Origin: an uncultured bacterium
GTDB lineage: Bacteria > Actinomycetota > Coriobacteriia > Coriobacteriales > Eggerthellaceae
Assembly: GCA_947649215.1 (NCBI GenBank)
Contig: CANSQW010000002.1
Coordinates: forward strand, 1 to 23,342
DNA length: 23,342 nucleotides
Direction: 5' to 3'
Part shown: in pieces, positions 9,642-18,232 of the stretch
How the letters are laid out: the number at the start of each line of letters is the position of its first letter
Numbering within the stretch: the stretch's first letter is position 1
Notes under the pieces: model-generated
The model's input: the letters and a program-made list of their open reading frames with translations, nothing else
What the model was told of the DNA's origin: nothing
Databases searched by the model: none
Program-made: the position numbers and the translations under genes

Positions 9642-12554
9642 TTAGTAGCTAAGCACCGTCGTCCGCGAGGGGATGTTGTCGTAGATCCACTTCGCGTGAT
9701 CGATGTTCAGACGAACGCAGCCATGGGATACCTGCCGGCCCAGCGTTCCGTCCTGGATCACGCGCGTACCCTGGTTGTACAAGACGGAGTGGAACAGATA
9801 GTTGCCGTAGAACTGCGTCCAGTAATAGCACGAGTACCCGCTTCCGAAGACATAGCCGCGGGTGCCCACCGAGTAGAGGCCCTTGACGGTTGGGGTGCGT
9901 GGCGCACCGGGCCCGCACGACCAGTAGGCGATGTTCGTCCAGTTGCCCCTCGACCCCTTGTAGATACCGATAAAGCAGTTCACGTTATCGATGGCGACGA
10001 GGTATCCCGTAGGACTCGAGAGCAACGCGACGCGGTTGTTCATGGCCCGATACTTGGGCGCAAGCACCTCCGAGGGGTTTACCGAGAAGGAGGTAGAGCC
10101 GATGAACCTGCCGTCCGCGTACACATGCGAGACGCAGCCGCCCGAATGGAGGAGGTTCTGACAGGAGATGTCAGCCCGCCAAAGGCCGCCACCCACATGG
10201 CGGGCGCTATACCAGGTCAGGTCGTCCTGGCCGCCGCTCGTAGACCACGTGGGAACCTGAACCCGAGACGGCGAACCCGCAGGATTGCGCACCCATACCG
10301 TGCGGCTCCCTGAACTGCCCGTGACGAACACATAATTGGTAAGGTTCAGCGTCGTCGAGACCGACCCCACGAACGACGTCACGCCGTTGCCGCCCGTGAC
10401 ATAGGCGTGGGAGACGTAGGATCCCGCCTCTCCGTTATGCCGGTAAGCGGGAATGGTGACGCGATAGCTGCCGTCGCCCTGCCGCACGGCGTCGTACCAG
10501 ACGATGTCGTCCTGGCCGCCAGCAGCCGTCCAGGTGGGAACCATGACGCGAGCCACCCCCGAAGGAGAGCTGATGCCGGAAACCGTCACTGTAACCGTTC
10601 CCGCTCCGTCGTTCTTGGTGGCGGACACCACCTTGGCGGAGACGGGCTTGACGGAGAAGGCCGCCTGCCCGCCGAAGCGAAGGGCGCCCGCAGCCGTCGC
10701 ATAGGCGTGCGCGGCATAGTCGCCTGCGTCGCCATGGGACGATACGGGGATATTCGCCACCCAGACGCCATCGGGGGCACGTCGAGCCGCATGCCAGACG
10801 ATGTCATCCTGCCCGCCGGAAAGCGACCATACCGGGAACGTCACCGAAGACGCCATGGCAAACCAGCCGCCCGAGGCCGTCATCGTCACCGTTTTCTGAT
10901 CCCCTGAGAGCACTGCCGTCACCGCAGCAGGAACGACGCTAACCGAGCCCCTCGTCTCCCCCGCGTAGCCAAAAACCCCGTTGCCCATGGTCACATAGGC
11001 ATGGGCAACGTACTCCCCCACATCGCGCCGAGGATGCGCAAGAGGCACCGTCGCCGCCCATGACCCATCGGATCTTCGAGAAGCGGCGTACCATACAATA
11101 TCGTCTTGCCCACCAGCCGAAGACCAGACGGGGATCTGCACCGAAGAGACGCCCGACGAGGCCTTGATGCCCGAGACAGCCACGGTGAAGACCCCGGCCT
11201 TCTTCTGCGCCTCGGATTGCGAGAGGGAGACCGTCGCACTCGGAGCCGTGACAGAGAAGGAGGTTTCGCCCGCGTAGACTTGCGCACCTCTCACCATCGC
11301 ATAGGCGTGAACAGCGTAGGATCCTGCATCGCCATGAGCTGGAATGGGTATCTTTGCACGCCATACGCCATCAGCGCCCTTGCTCCCCGCGTACCAGGAG
11401 ATGTCATCCTGGCCCCCTACGGCAGACCAGGTGGGAAACAGCACGCTCGAAGCCAGGGAGAACCAGCCTCCCGACGCCGCAACGGAGGCCGTCTTCTGGT
11501 CGGAGGCCAGCGTCACGGAAACCTGCGCGGGCGACAAGGAGACGCTTGCCGTGGCTTGGCCGACAAACGAGAAGAGACCGTTTCCGCACGTGAGGTAAAC
11601 ATGCGCGTTGTACTCGCCCGCCGCCCGCCGCGAGCCAGCGAGGGAGACCTCGACAACCCAGGCTCCGTCAGCACGCCGCTTCGCGTCAAGCCACTCTATG
11701 TCATCTTGCCCACCGGCCGTAGACCATACCGGAACCTGAACACGCGACACCCCCGACGGCGCAGAGACATCCGAAACCGCGACCGTAAAGACACCAGACT
11801 TCTTCTGCGCCTCAGACTGGGAGATCGTCACCTTGGCCGAAGGCGCGGACACCGTGAACGAGGAAGCACCGGCATAGGACTGCGTGCCCCCCTTAGCAAT
11901 GTAGGCATGTACGAGATAGTTGCCTGAGGATCGGTGCGAGGAGACGGGGACGATCGCGCCCCACGATCCGTCAGCGGCTTTCTTTCCAACGTACCAGACG
12001 ATGTCATCCTGTCCGTTTGCGGCAGACCACGTGGGAAACAGAACCGCCGTGGCGCCCGAGGCAGCCGCAGCAGAGAGCTTGACGGTGGCAGTCCTCTCGT
12101 CTTTGGAGAGCACTGCGGTCACAGGGGACGCGGCTGCCTGCTGGTCGAGAGCCTCCTCTTTCGCCGCCGACTGCGGGCCGTCCTTCGCGGCAGGAGCGAC
12201 GGCAGGGGGTTTAGCCGCGTCAGCGGCCTCCCCTGTGGGCTCCTCGTTGTCAGGCTGGACCGTATCGGTGGCATCGCCTGAGGGAGCCTGCGCATCAGGG
12301 GAAGTGACGCCTCCTGGATGGGCGCCCCCTTCATCCTGATCAATCGGGGAAACCGGATCGGCCGAGGGCGCAGCCGCAGGAGGGCGCTGGCCGGCAGGGG
12401 GCTCACCCGCCGAATCGCCCTGCGTCTCGCTCTCGGTGACGGGCGCCTTCCCCCCGGCTCCAACATCTCTCTCATCTGCACTCTGGGCCCAAGCGCATGG
12501 CGTGATGCCAAGTGCAAGCGCAAGCGCGAGCGCAACGATGCCCGTTCTCTTCAT
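9642..12554 (-). CDS. Secreted L,D-transpeptidase (YkuD) with seven GBS Bsp-like repeats
   Basis: The start at ATG 12554 gives 970 residues and a clean signal peptide (MKRTG, then a hydrophobic core to AWAQS); GGGAG lies eight bases upstream. A Pro/Ala/Gly/Glu-rich, probably disordered segment covers about residues 25-150. Seven repeats of about 100 residues follow, each with a core like VWSxxGGQDDIxWY. The YkuD domain occupies about residues 837-970, with His922 (FHSVLYN), His944 and the nucleophile Cys946 in SHGCVRL. Such enzymes make 3-3 peptidoglycan cross-links or attach proteins to the wall. The repeats are presumed to bind the wall. There is no LPXTG anchor or transmembrane tail. The gene follows the amidase gene but a terminator lies between them. 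Confidence 0.92.
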   Translation of the reverse strand: MKRTGIVALALALALGITPCAWAQSADERDVGAGGKAPVTESETQGDSAGEPPAGQRPPAAAPSADPVSPIDQDEGGAHPGGVTSPDAQAPSGDATDTVQPDNEEPTGEAADAAKPPAVAPAAKDGPQSAAKEEALDQQAAASPVTAVLSKDERTATVKLSAAAASGATAVLFPTWSAANGQDDIVWYVGKKAADGSWGAIVPVSSHRSSGNYLVHAYIAKGGTQSYAGASSFTVSAPSAKVTISQSEAQKKSGVFTVAVSDVSAPSGVSRVQVPVWSTAGGQDDIEWLDAKRRADGAWVVEVSLAGSRRAAGEYNAHVYLTCGNGLFSFVGQATASVSLSPAQVSVTLASDQKTASVAASGGWFSLASSVLFPTWSAVGGQDDISWYAGSKGADGVWRAKIPIPAHGDAGSYAVHAYAMVRGAQVYAGETSFSVTAPSATVSLSQSEAQKKAGVFTVAVSGIKASSGVSSVQIPVWSSAGGQDDIVWYAASRRSDGSWAATVPLAHPRRDVGEYVAHAYVTMGNGVFGYAGETRGSVSVVPAAVTAVLSGDQKTVTMTASGGWFAMASSVTFPVWSLSGGQDDIVWHAARRAPDGVWVANIPVSSHGDAGDYAAHAYATAAGALRFGGQAAFSVKPVSAKVVSATKNDGAGTVTVTVSGISSPSGVARVMVPTWTAAGGQDDIVWYDAVRQGDGSYRVTIPAYRHNGEAGSYVSHAYVTGGNGVTSFVGSVSTTLNLTNYVFVTGSSGSRTVWVRNPAGSPSRVQVPTWSTSGGQDDLTWYSARHVGGGLWRADISCQNLLHSGGCVSHVYADGRFIGSTSFSVNPSEVLAPKYRAMNNRVALLSSPTGYLVAIDNVNCFIGIYKGSRGNWTNIAYWSCGPGAPRTPTVKGLYSVGTRGYVFGSGYSCYYWTQFYGNYLFHSVLYNQGTRVIQDGTLGRQVSHGCVRLNIDHAKWIYDNIPSRTTVLSY
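10060..12115 (-). repeat. Seven tandem GBS Bsp-like repeats in the L,D-transpeptidase
   Basis: The codons for GGQDD (NGQDD in the N-terminal copy) lie at 12003-12017, 11700-11714, 11403-11417, 11100-11114, 10803-10817, 10506-10520 and 10221-10235. Spacing is 297-303 bases, except 285 for the last and most diverged copy. Copies alternate between two subtypes: one with a GWF-type lead-in and FPxWS, the other with a SGVxxVQVPVWS lead-in. The array therefore grew by doubling a two-repeat unit of about 600 bases. Confidence 0.9.
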
Positions 12555-12574
12555 GAGAAAGCTCCCTCTCTCCA

Positions 12575-12612
12575 AAAAATGAATTGACGGGGGCATAACG
12601 CCCCCGTCAATT
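12575..12612 (-). terminator. Strong hairpin terminator between the amidase and L,D-transpeptidase genes
   Basis: Thirteen-base arms at 12582-12594 and 12600-12612 (core TTGACGGGGGC) enclose a five-base loop. On the minus strand the hairpin is followed by TTCATTTTTT. It lies 26 bases after the amidase stop codon. Only about 20 bases separate its end from the transpeptidase start at 12554, leaving no room for a separate promoter. The downstream gene probably depends on read-through. Confidence 0.88.
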
Positions 12613-12638
12613 TTATTCCTTCAGCTGAACCTTCAGGC

Positions 12639-15600
12639 CTAGTATTTGGAAAGTTCTTCGATCAACGTCAGGAGTTTCGTACCGTACGCCGGATCGCTCG
12701 CCCACTTTCCCGAAAGGGCGATCACCGTCGTTGCCGATCCCCTCTTGACGAGGTTGAACCGGGGGTCAACGCAGGGGTTGCGCAGGGCGTCCGTCGAGGC
12801 ATAGGCCTTCAGGTGCTGGGTTTGCGCCCGCAGCCCGGTCCTCACGTCGGGGAAGGTAGCAGGACGGGGATTGCTGTCGGTCGCGCCGATGCCTCCGAAG
12901 TTGCACTGATCGGCCTTCACGCTGCTACCCTGGAACTGCAGCCAGCCGGTCTCGAGCATGACCTGGGCAAACAGCACCTCAGGCTTCACGCCCTCCGCCT
13001 TCGCCTCCTCACAGAGGATCGAGCAGAACTTCTCGATGTTATCGGCGCCCTTGGCGGTGTAGACCATTGTCGGATAGGTCTTCCCCTTCGCATTCCACAT
13101 GCGAACCATCTGCGTGACCGAGGCGTTGGAGCTCCCCATTATCCGGTAGTTCAAGCCGTCGACAATGGTCTGGCTTACCGAGAACGAGGTCTCGCCCGCG
13201 TAGGAGCGAACGCCGCCGAGCGTCAGATAGCAGTGAGACGCATATGTTCCCGCGGTCCGGTGGTTCGAGATGGGAACCTGAGCCGTCCAGGTCCCCGTCA
13301 GCGAGTTCTTGGCCCCCAAGTACCAGACAATGTCGTCCTGACCGCCTGCAAGCGACCACGTGGGGAACTCAACCGACGTGGCCCGAGGAAGGTTGCCCCC
13401 CTTGGCGGTTATGGTATAGGAAAGCCCATCGGATGATTTCTGAGCCGAGACAGAGACCGGCGTGGGCATCAGACGGTAGGTGGTCTCGGTCACGAAGCTC
13501 TGGATTCCCGCGCGGTCGGTCGCATAGGCGTGAATCGCATAATCGCCCTGCTGGTAGCCGTGATCGGAGATCCTCACCGTCACGCGATAGCTGCCGTTCC
13601 CCTTCGAGTCCACCGAATAGGGAGCCATGGAGTACCAACGGATGTCATCCTGGCCGCCCACCGTCGTGCACCACACGGGCAGCTGGATCGAGCGAATGCC
13701 GAGGGAGGACGAGACAGACGCCTCAATCACCATGGTACCAGCCGACTGATCCGCGGAAACCACCTTCACCGAGCCGGTGGGACGGGAGACCGTGAAGGAG
13801 GTCTCCCCGACGAACACCTGGCTGCCGCCGAGCATCATATAGCAATGGGCCGCGTACTTACCCGTATCTCCATGCCGAGGGACGGAGACCTTGACGCTCC
13901 ACTCTCCCGTGAGGGAGTTCTTGGTCGCCGGATACCAGACGATGTCGTCCTGGCCGCCATTAAGGGACCAGACGGGAATCGAGACCGAGGCCGCAGAGGC
14001 CAACCGCCCGCCCTTGGCGGTAATCGTGTAGGAGAGGCCGTCGGAAGACGACTTGGCGACCACGGTGGCCGGCGGCAGAGTAAGACGCTGCGACGTGCTG
14101 TCCACGTAGGCTCTGGCGCCGATCTTGTCGGTCACGTAGAGGTGGGCTGCGTAATCGCCCGATTGGTAAGCGTGGTTGGCCATGTTGACCGTAATGCGAT
14201 ACGTCCCACGCCCTAGGGAGTCGACGCTGGTAGGTGACATCGCATACCAGCGGATGTCGTCCTGCCCGCCGACGCTCGAGCACCAGACAGGCAGCTGAAC
14301 CGAGCCGACGCCCACAGGCGACGACACCGTCGCTTGAATGACCATCGTGCCCGCCGACTGGTCGGTAGAGACCACCTTCACCGTGCCTGTAGCGGCCTGA
14401 TGGGTGAAGGAGGCGGAGCCGACGAAACTCTGAGATCCCCCGGCGGTCATGTAGCAGTGGGCAGCATATTCGCCGGCGCTCCCGTGATTTGACAGAGGAA
14501 CCGTGACGCTCCAGCTGCCGTCCAGGGCGTTACGCTGGCCGGGATACCACACGATGTCGTCTTGACCGCCCTCAAGCGACCAGGTAGGGAACGAGACCGA
14601 TACCGCAGAGGCGAGCTTGCCGCCCTTGGCGGTGAGCACCACGCTTCGCCTGTCGCTGGAGAGCGTCGCGGTGACCGCGGCGTTGCTAACCGGCGTCATC
14701 CTCTGGACGACGCTCGTCAAGTAGGTCTGGACGCCCGCCCCGCTCACCACGTAGAGATGAGCCTGGTAGTCGCCGGCCTGCTTTCCGTGGTTCGCCGTCG
14801 AGACGGTAAGGCGATACGTGCCGTTGCCCCGAGAATCGACACTCTTCGGCGACATGGTGTACCAGCGGAGGTCGTCTTGCCCCCCTACCGTCTCGCACCA
14901 GACAGGCAGCTGAACGGCGCTTACGCCCGTCGATGAGGAGACCTGGGCCTCATACGTTATCGAACCCGCCGCCTGATCGGCAGCCACCACCTTCAAGGTG
15001 CCCGTCGGAAGCGTCGTCACCTGCTTAGACAGGCCGTACTGCCGCGCGATTCCCGTCGCATCGGCCACGCCCAGCTTTCGCAGCTTGGACTCGTCGCTCA
15101 GATACAGCTCGTAGTCAAGGGGGCTCGAGATAAACGCATGCTCGACGATGATACCCGGAATGCCGTACTGCCGCGCATAGCGCGTGATGCCGTAATAGTC
15201 GATGGGGTGACCGGAGAGGTCGGTGCCGTCGACGCGGGTCTTCACACCACGGTCGTTGAGGCCGAGCTTCTCCAGCTCATCGAGGATCTTGCTTCCCAAG
15301 GCGGTGCCGACGACGTGGGTGTCATGGTTGTAGTCGGAGCTATTAGGCACCCATACCTCCGCCCCGTTCGCATGGGGGAGATCCGACGAGTTGAGGTGGA
15401 TGCTCACTACGACATCGGCACCTTGGTCGACAGCGCGCTTGACACGATTGTAGATGCTCACCGTCTCGTTCTCAGTCTTCGTCAGGATGACGCGCACGCC
15501 TTGGTAGGCCTCGAGCTCCGCCTTGCAGTAGTTGGCGATCTTCCAGGTGAGAACCTCCTCGCGCGACCCGCTGACCCCCGAGGCTCCAGACTCGGTTCCA

Positions 15601-16451
15601 CCGTGGCCGGGGTCGATGGCCACCACCAGCTCGCCAGCCCTTGACTGGCCGTCGGGGGCGGCCGCGCGGCTCCGGCTCATCGTGCGAGCGTTCTTCGAAG
15701 GCGCGGCCGCCTGGGCGGACTGCTCCAAGGCGTCCTCCATCGAAGACGCCTCCACCACCTCTCCGCTCTCATCCACGGTGAAGAACGAGACGTCATCAGC
15801 ATCAGGGGCCTCAGCGGAGGCAACGGCAATCCCGGCCTCGGAGGACGGGACGATGAGGAACCGGGCGATGTCGCAAGCGCTCAGGTCAAGGGAGACCTCG
15901 CCATCCTCGCCGCGATACGCGATGCTCTTCGCTACCCACTCGCCTGAGGTCCAGCCTTCGGTCGAGAACGAGAACAGTACGGAGGACTCGGTCGCAGCGG
16001 AAGCGGAAACGGCTCGCCTCTCCCCGTCGTTCTCAAGAGTAAGAACAGCCTGGGAAAGCCCCGGCGCTTCCTCGAGGAGGGAAATCGCCACATGCTGCGT
16101 CTCGGGCTGGGAGATGGTCTGCCGGTCAACGTAGACGAAGGAGACGAGGCTCTCGGCGGCAGCGGTCTCGACGGAGGACGGGGAAGTCTCCGGAACCTCC
16201 GAATCAGCCGCCTTCTCGCCCACGGCAGAATCAAGCCCCTCGCCCGCCTCGGATGCCGGGTCGTCCCCCTCGGCAGGAGCCGGTTCCGGCGCCACGGCAT
16301 CTTCCGCCGGAAGGGCCGGATCGCCCACGAGTCCGACGAACTCCGTGACGGCATCGGGCGCCTTATCTCCGAAGGCCATGACCGGGAAGCCGACCCCCGC
16401 AACCAGAAGGAGCGAGAGGGCGCAGGCAAGAAGCTTTTTTGGATCACGCAT
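12639..16451 (-). CDS. Secreted dual peptidoglycan hydrolase: N-acetylmuramoyl-L-alanine amidase + six GBS Bsp-like repeats + glucosaminidase
   Basis: The protein has 1270 residues; GAGG lies nine bases before ATG 16451. A signal peptide (to about residue 26) is followed by an acidic Pro/Ala-rich linker, a small beta-rich segment at about 94-200 and a Ser/Ala linker. Residues 276-472 are an Amidase_3 zinc amidase with His283 (DPGHGG), Glu298/299, His352 (SIHLNS) and Glu437 (VEHAFIS). Six wall-binding-type repeats fill about 482-1095. Residues 1099-1270 resemble a FlgJ/LytG-type glucosaminidase with likely catalytic Glu1167 (MLETGW) and the tail FNLVKRGSATTV. The protein could cut both the peptide and glycan strands, a layout suited to daughter-cell separation. 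It is divergent from the MBOAT gene at 16658. Substrate linkage is inferred from families. Confidence 0.92.
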   Translation of the reverse strand: MRDPKKLLACALSLLLVAGVGFPVMAFGDKAPDAVTEFVGLVGDPALPAEDAVAPEPAPAEGDDPASEAGEGLDSAVGEKAADSEVPETSPSSVETAAAESLVSFVYVDRQTISQPETQHVAISLLEEAPGLSQAVLTLENDGERRAVSASAATESSVLFSFSTEGWTSGEWVAKSIAYRGEDGEVSLDLSACDIARFLIVPSSEAGIAVASAEAPDADDVSFFTVDESGEVVEASSMEDALEQSAQAAAPSKNARTMSRSRAAAPDGQSRAGELVVAIDPGHGGTESGASGVSGSREEVLTWKIANYCKAELEAYQGVRVILTKTENETVSIYNRVKRAVDQGADVVVSIHLNSSDLPHANGAEVWVPNSSDYNHDTHVVGTALGSKILDELEKLGLNDRGVKTRVDGTDLSGHPIDYYGITRYARQYGIPGIIVEHAFISSPLDYELYLSDESKLRKLGVADATGIARQYGLSKQVTTLPTGTLKVVAADQAAGSITYEAQVSSSTGVSAVQLPVWCETVGGQDDLRWYTMSPKSVDSRGNGTYRLTVSTANHGKQAGDYQAHLYVVSGAGVQTYLTSVVQRMTPVSNAAVTATLSSDRRSVVLTAKGGKLASAVSVSFPTWSLEGGQDDIVWYPGQRNALDGSWSVTVPLSNHGSAGEYAAHCYMTAGGSQSFVGSASFTHQAATGTVKVVSTDQSAGTMVIQATVSSPVGVGSVQLPVWCSSVGGQDDIRWYAMSPTSVDSLGRGTYRITVNMANHAYQSGDYAAHLYVTDKIGARAYVDSTSQRLTLPPATVVAKSSSDGLSYTITAKGGRLASAASVSIPVWSLNGGQDDIVWYPATKNSLTGEWSVKVSVPRHGDTGKYAAHCYMMLGGSQVFVGETSFTVSRPTGSVKVVSADQSAGTMVIEASVSSSLGIRSIQLPVWCTTVGGQDDIRWYSMAPYSVDSKGNGSYRVTVRISDHGYQQGDYAIHAYATDRAGIQSFVTETTYRLMPTPVSVSAQKSSDGLSYTITAKGGNLPRATSVEFPTWSLAGGQDDIVWYLGAKNSLTGTWTAQVPISNHRTAGTYASHCYLTLGGVRSYAGETSFSVSQTIVDGLNYRIMGSSNASVTQMVRMWNAKGKTYPTMVYTAKGADNIEKFCSILCEEAKAEGVKPEVLFAQVMLETGWLQFQGSSVKADQCNFGGIGATDSNPRPATFPDVRTGLRAQTQHLKAYASTDALRNPCVDPRFNLVKRGSATTVIALSGKWASDPAYGTKLLTLIEELSKY
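13165..15010 (-). repeat. Six GBS Bsp-like repeats (three A-B pairs) in the amidase
   Basis: GGQDD codons lie at 14871-14885, 14556-14570, 14256-14270, 13944-13958, 13644-13658 and 13332-13346. Spacing alternates near 312-315 and 300 bases. A copies read LPVWCxxVGGQDDxRWYxM, then SVDSxGxGxY. B copies read WSLxGGQDDIVWY, then LxGxW. Each A copy has a cysteine after VW and each B copy has one in HCY. The repeats belong to the same family as those in the transpeptidase. Confidence 0.9.
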
Positions 16452-16490
16452 AGCAAATACCTCGTTTTAGCCGTGTTTATTGCAACCGCC

Positions 16491-16521
16491 ATCATATCGA
16501 AAACAACGCGCGCTCGACAAG
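16491..16521 (-). promoter_or_regulatory. Possible promoter of the amidase gene
   Basis: On the minus strand TTGTCG (16521-16516) and TATGAT (16496-16491) are 19 bases apart, somewhat long for a sigma-70 promoter. The site lies 40 bases ahead of ATG 16451. The 206-base gap 16452-16657 separates divergent genes and must hold both promoters. I could not identify a convincing one for the plus-strand MBOAT gene. Confidence 0.35.
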
Positions 16522-16657
16522 GCGCGAGCCTCACTCCACACCTTTTTCCGATGATCAAAACCCAGCGAGCAACATGGGCTTTTCCCCTTTGTGGTAGCCT
16601 TTGTGTGCTTGCGAGCCCCCAAAGGCCGCCTGAAACGTTTTCGGCAGAAGGAACCCC

Positions 16658-18208
16658 ATGATCTTCTCCAGCTCGACTTTTCTCCTCGTCTTTCTCCCCC
16701 TTACCGTCATCTGCTACTTCCTCGTCCTGGGGCGTGCCTGCAAAAACATCTTGCTGCTCCTCGCTTCCCTGGTCTTCTACGCATGGGGCGAACCGGTCTA
16801 CCTCTTCCTGATGATTGTCTCCATCATCGTGAACTGGGGATTCGGGGTGGCCATTGGCTCCACGCACGGCCCGGCGAGAAAGGCTCTCCTCGCACTCGAC
16901 GTGACGGCGAACCTCGGCATCCTCGGCTTCTTCAAATACGAGGGCTTCCTGGCCGCCAACGTCAACGCGCTCCTCGGACACGCGCTGATACCCGATCTCC
17001 AGCTCCCGCTTCCGATAGGCATATCCTTCTACACCCTCCAGGCGCTCTCCTATGTGGTCGACGTCTACCGCGACGAGGTTCCCCCTCAGCGCAACCCGCT
17101 CTACCTGGGCATGTACATAGCGATGTTCCCCCAGCTCGTAGCCGGCCCCATCGTTCGTTATTCCACTATCCAAGACCAGATACTCCATCGCCACGAGAGC
17201 CTTCGCGACTTCGCCGCCGGCGCGCGCCTGTTCTGCGTGGGCCTCGCCAAGAAGGTGCTCCTCGCCAACACCGTGGCCATCCTCGCCACCAACATGCTGG
17301 CCGAGGGAGGTCCCGCCATCGGGGCGATAGGCGCCTGGGCCGGACTTGCGGCCTACACCTTCCAGATATTCTTCGACTTCTCGGGCTATTCGGACATGGC
17401 CATCGGCCTGGGAAAGATGTTCGGCTTCAAGTACCTCCGCAACTTCAACTATCCCTATATCTCAAGAAGCGTCACCGAGTTCTGGCGACGTTGGCACATA
17501 TCACTCTCCTCGTTCTTCCGAGACTACGTCTACATCCCCCTCGGGGGAAATCGAGTAACCCCCCCCCGTTGGGTTTTTAACTTGGCGGTTGTGTGGCTCC
17601 TAACCGGGTTCTGGCACGGTGCCGCTTGGAACTACATCCTTTGGGGACTCTACTACCTTGCGCTCCTCCTGCTTGAGAAGCTTCTCATAGGACAGTGGCT
17701 GCGCAGGCTTCCCGCCCCCATCCAGTGGGCATACACCGCCCTGGCGTTCATGGGCGGCTGGCTGCTGTTCTGGATCGAGGATCTCTCCGCGATGGGCCAG
17801 TACCTCCTCGCGCTCGTTGGAGCGTTCGGAGCCACGGGCTCCTCCACCTTCTGGGAGCTGGGGGCGTGGTCGTTCATCCCCGTGCTTCTGATGTGCGCCC
17901 TCGCCTCCACGCCTATTGTTCCTTGGCTCAGGGCCAGGGTGGTCGCCTGGACGATCGGGCGCCCGCTCGCGAAGGGGACGTTCATGTCGGACGACCTTCC
18001 CAACACACGGCTCCTCTCCACCGACAGCCTGTGCGACTACGAGGGATACGCGAGCGATGGCGAGCTTAGCGACGCTCCCCGTCGGAGGAAGGTCGCGTAC
18101 GGGGTGGTTCTGCTCGCATCGGACATCGCCCTGGTCGCAATGCTGCTGCTCTCCATCGCCTCCGTGGCATCTGGTTCGTTCAACCCCTTCATCTACTTCC
18201 GATTCTAG
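16658..18208 (+). CDS. MBOAT-family membrane O-acyltransferase (AlgI/PatA/DltB-like)
   Basis: The polytopic membrane protein of 516 residues starts at ATG 16658 after AAGGA. It carries the AlgI-type landmarks: SIGTH-like N-terminal helices, PIGISFYTLQ, FPQLVAGPIVRY, FFDFSGYSDMAIG, FWRRWHISLSSFFRDYVYIPLGG and the catalytic-histidine motif WHGAAWNY (His320). Such proteins pass acetyl groups from the cytoplasm across the membrane to a partner transferase, here encoded by the next gene. After residue about 430 a cytoplasmic-looking loop of some 60 residues precedes a last membrane helix. A C9 tract (17559-17567) encodes Thr301-Arg304 just before His320. The acceptor could be peptidoglycan or a wall polysaccharide; the sequence does not say which. 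Confidence 0.93.
   Translation: MIFSSSTFLLVFLPLTVICYFLVLGRACKNILLLLASLVFYAWGEPVYLFLMIVSIIVNWGFGVAIGSTHGPARKALLALDVTANLGILGFFKYEGFLAANVNALLGHALIPDLQLPLPIGISFYTLQALSYVVDVYRDEVPPQRNPLYLGMYIAMFPQLVAGPIVRYSTIQDQILHRHESLRDFAAGARLFCVGLAKKVLLANTVAILATNMLAEGGPAIGAIGAWAGLAAYTFQIFFDFSGYSDMAIGLGKMFGFKYLRNFNYPYISRSVTEFWRRWHISLSSFFRDYVYIPLGGNRVTPPRWVFNLAVVWLLTGFWHGAAWNYILWGLYYLALLLLEKLLIGQWLRRLPAPIQWAYTALAFMGGWLLFWIEDLSAMGQYLLALVGAFGATGSSTFWELGAWSFIPVLLMCALASTPIVPWLRARVVAWTIGRPLAKGTFMSDDLPNTRLLSTDSLCDYEGYASDGELSDAPRRRKVAYGVVLLASDIALVAMLLLSIASVASGSFNPFIYFRF
17559..17567. repeat. Mononucleotide C9 tract inside the MBOAT gene
   Basis: Nine C encode part of Thr301-Pro-Pro-Arg304 in a variable loop before His320. 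With ten C the frame meets TAA five codons after the tract; with eight C it meets TAA after about a dozen codons. Both outcomes lose the catalytic histidine. Flanks resemble those of the tract at 793-801: AA before, and GT..GG.TTTT after. Confidence 0.9.
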
Positions 18209-18232
18209 ACATCCCCCGAAAGGAGGAAACGC

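Noticed and set aside
10060..15010. Regular ~300-base repeats as a CRISPR array or mobile repeat
   Set aside because: Repeats are in frame, encode related protein domains and diverge at DNA level; spacer/repeat structure is absent.
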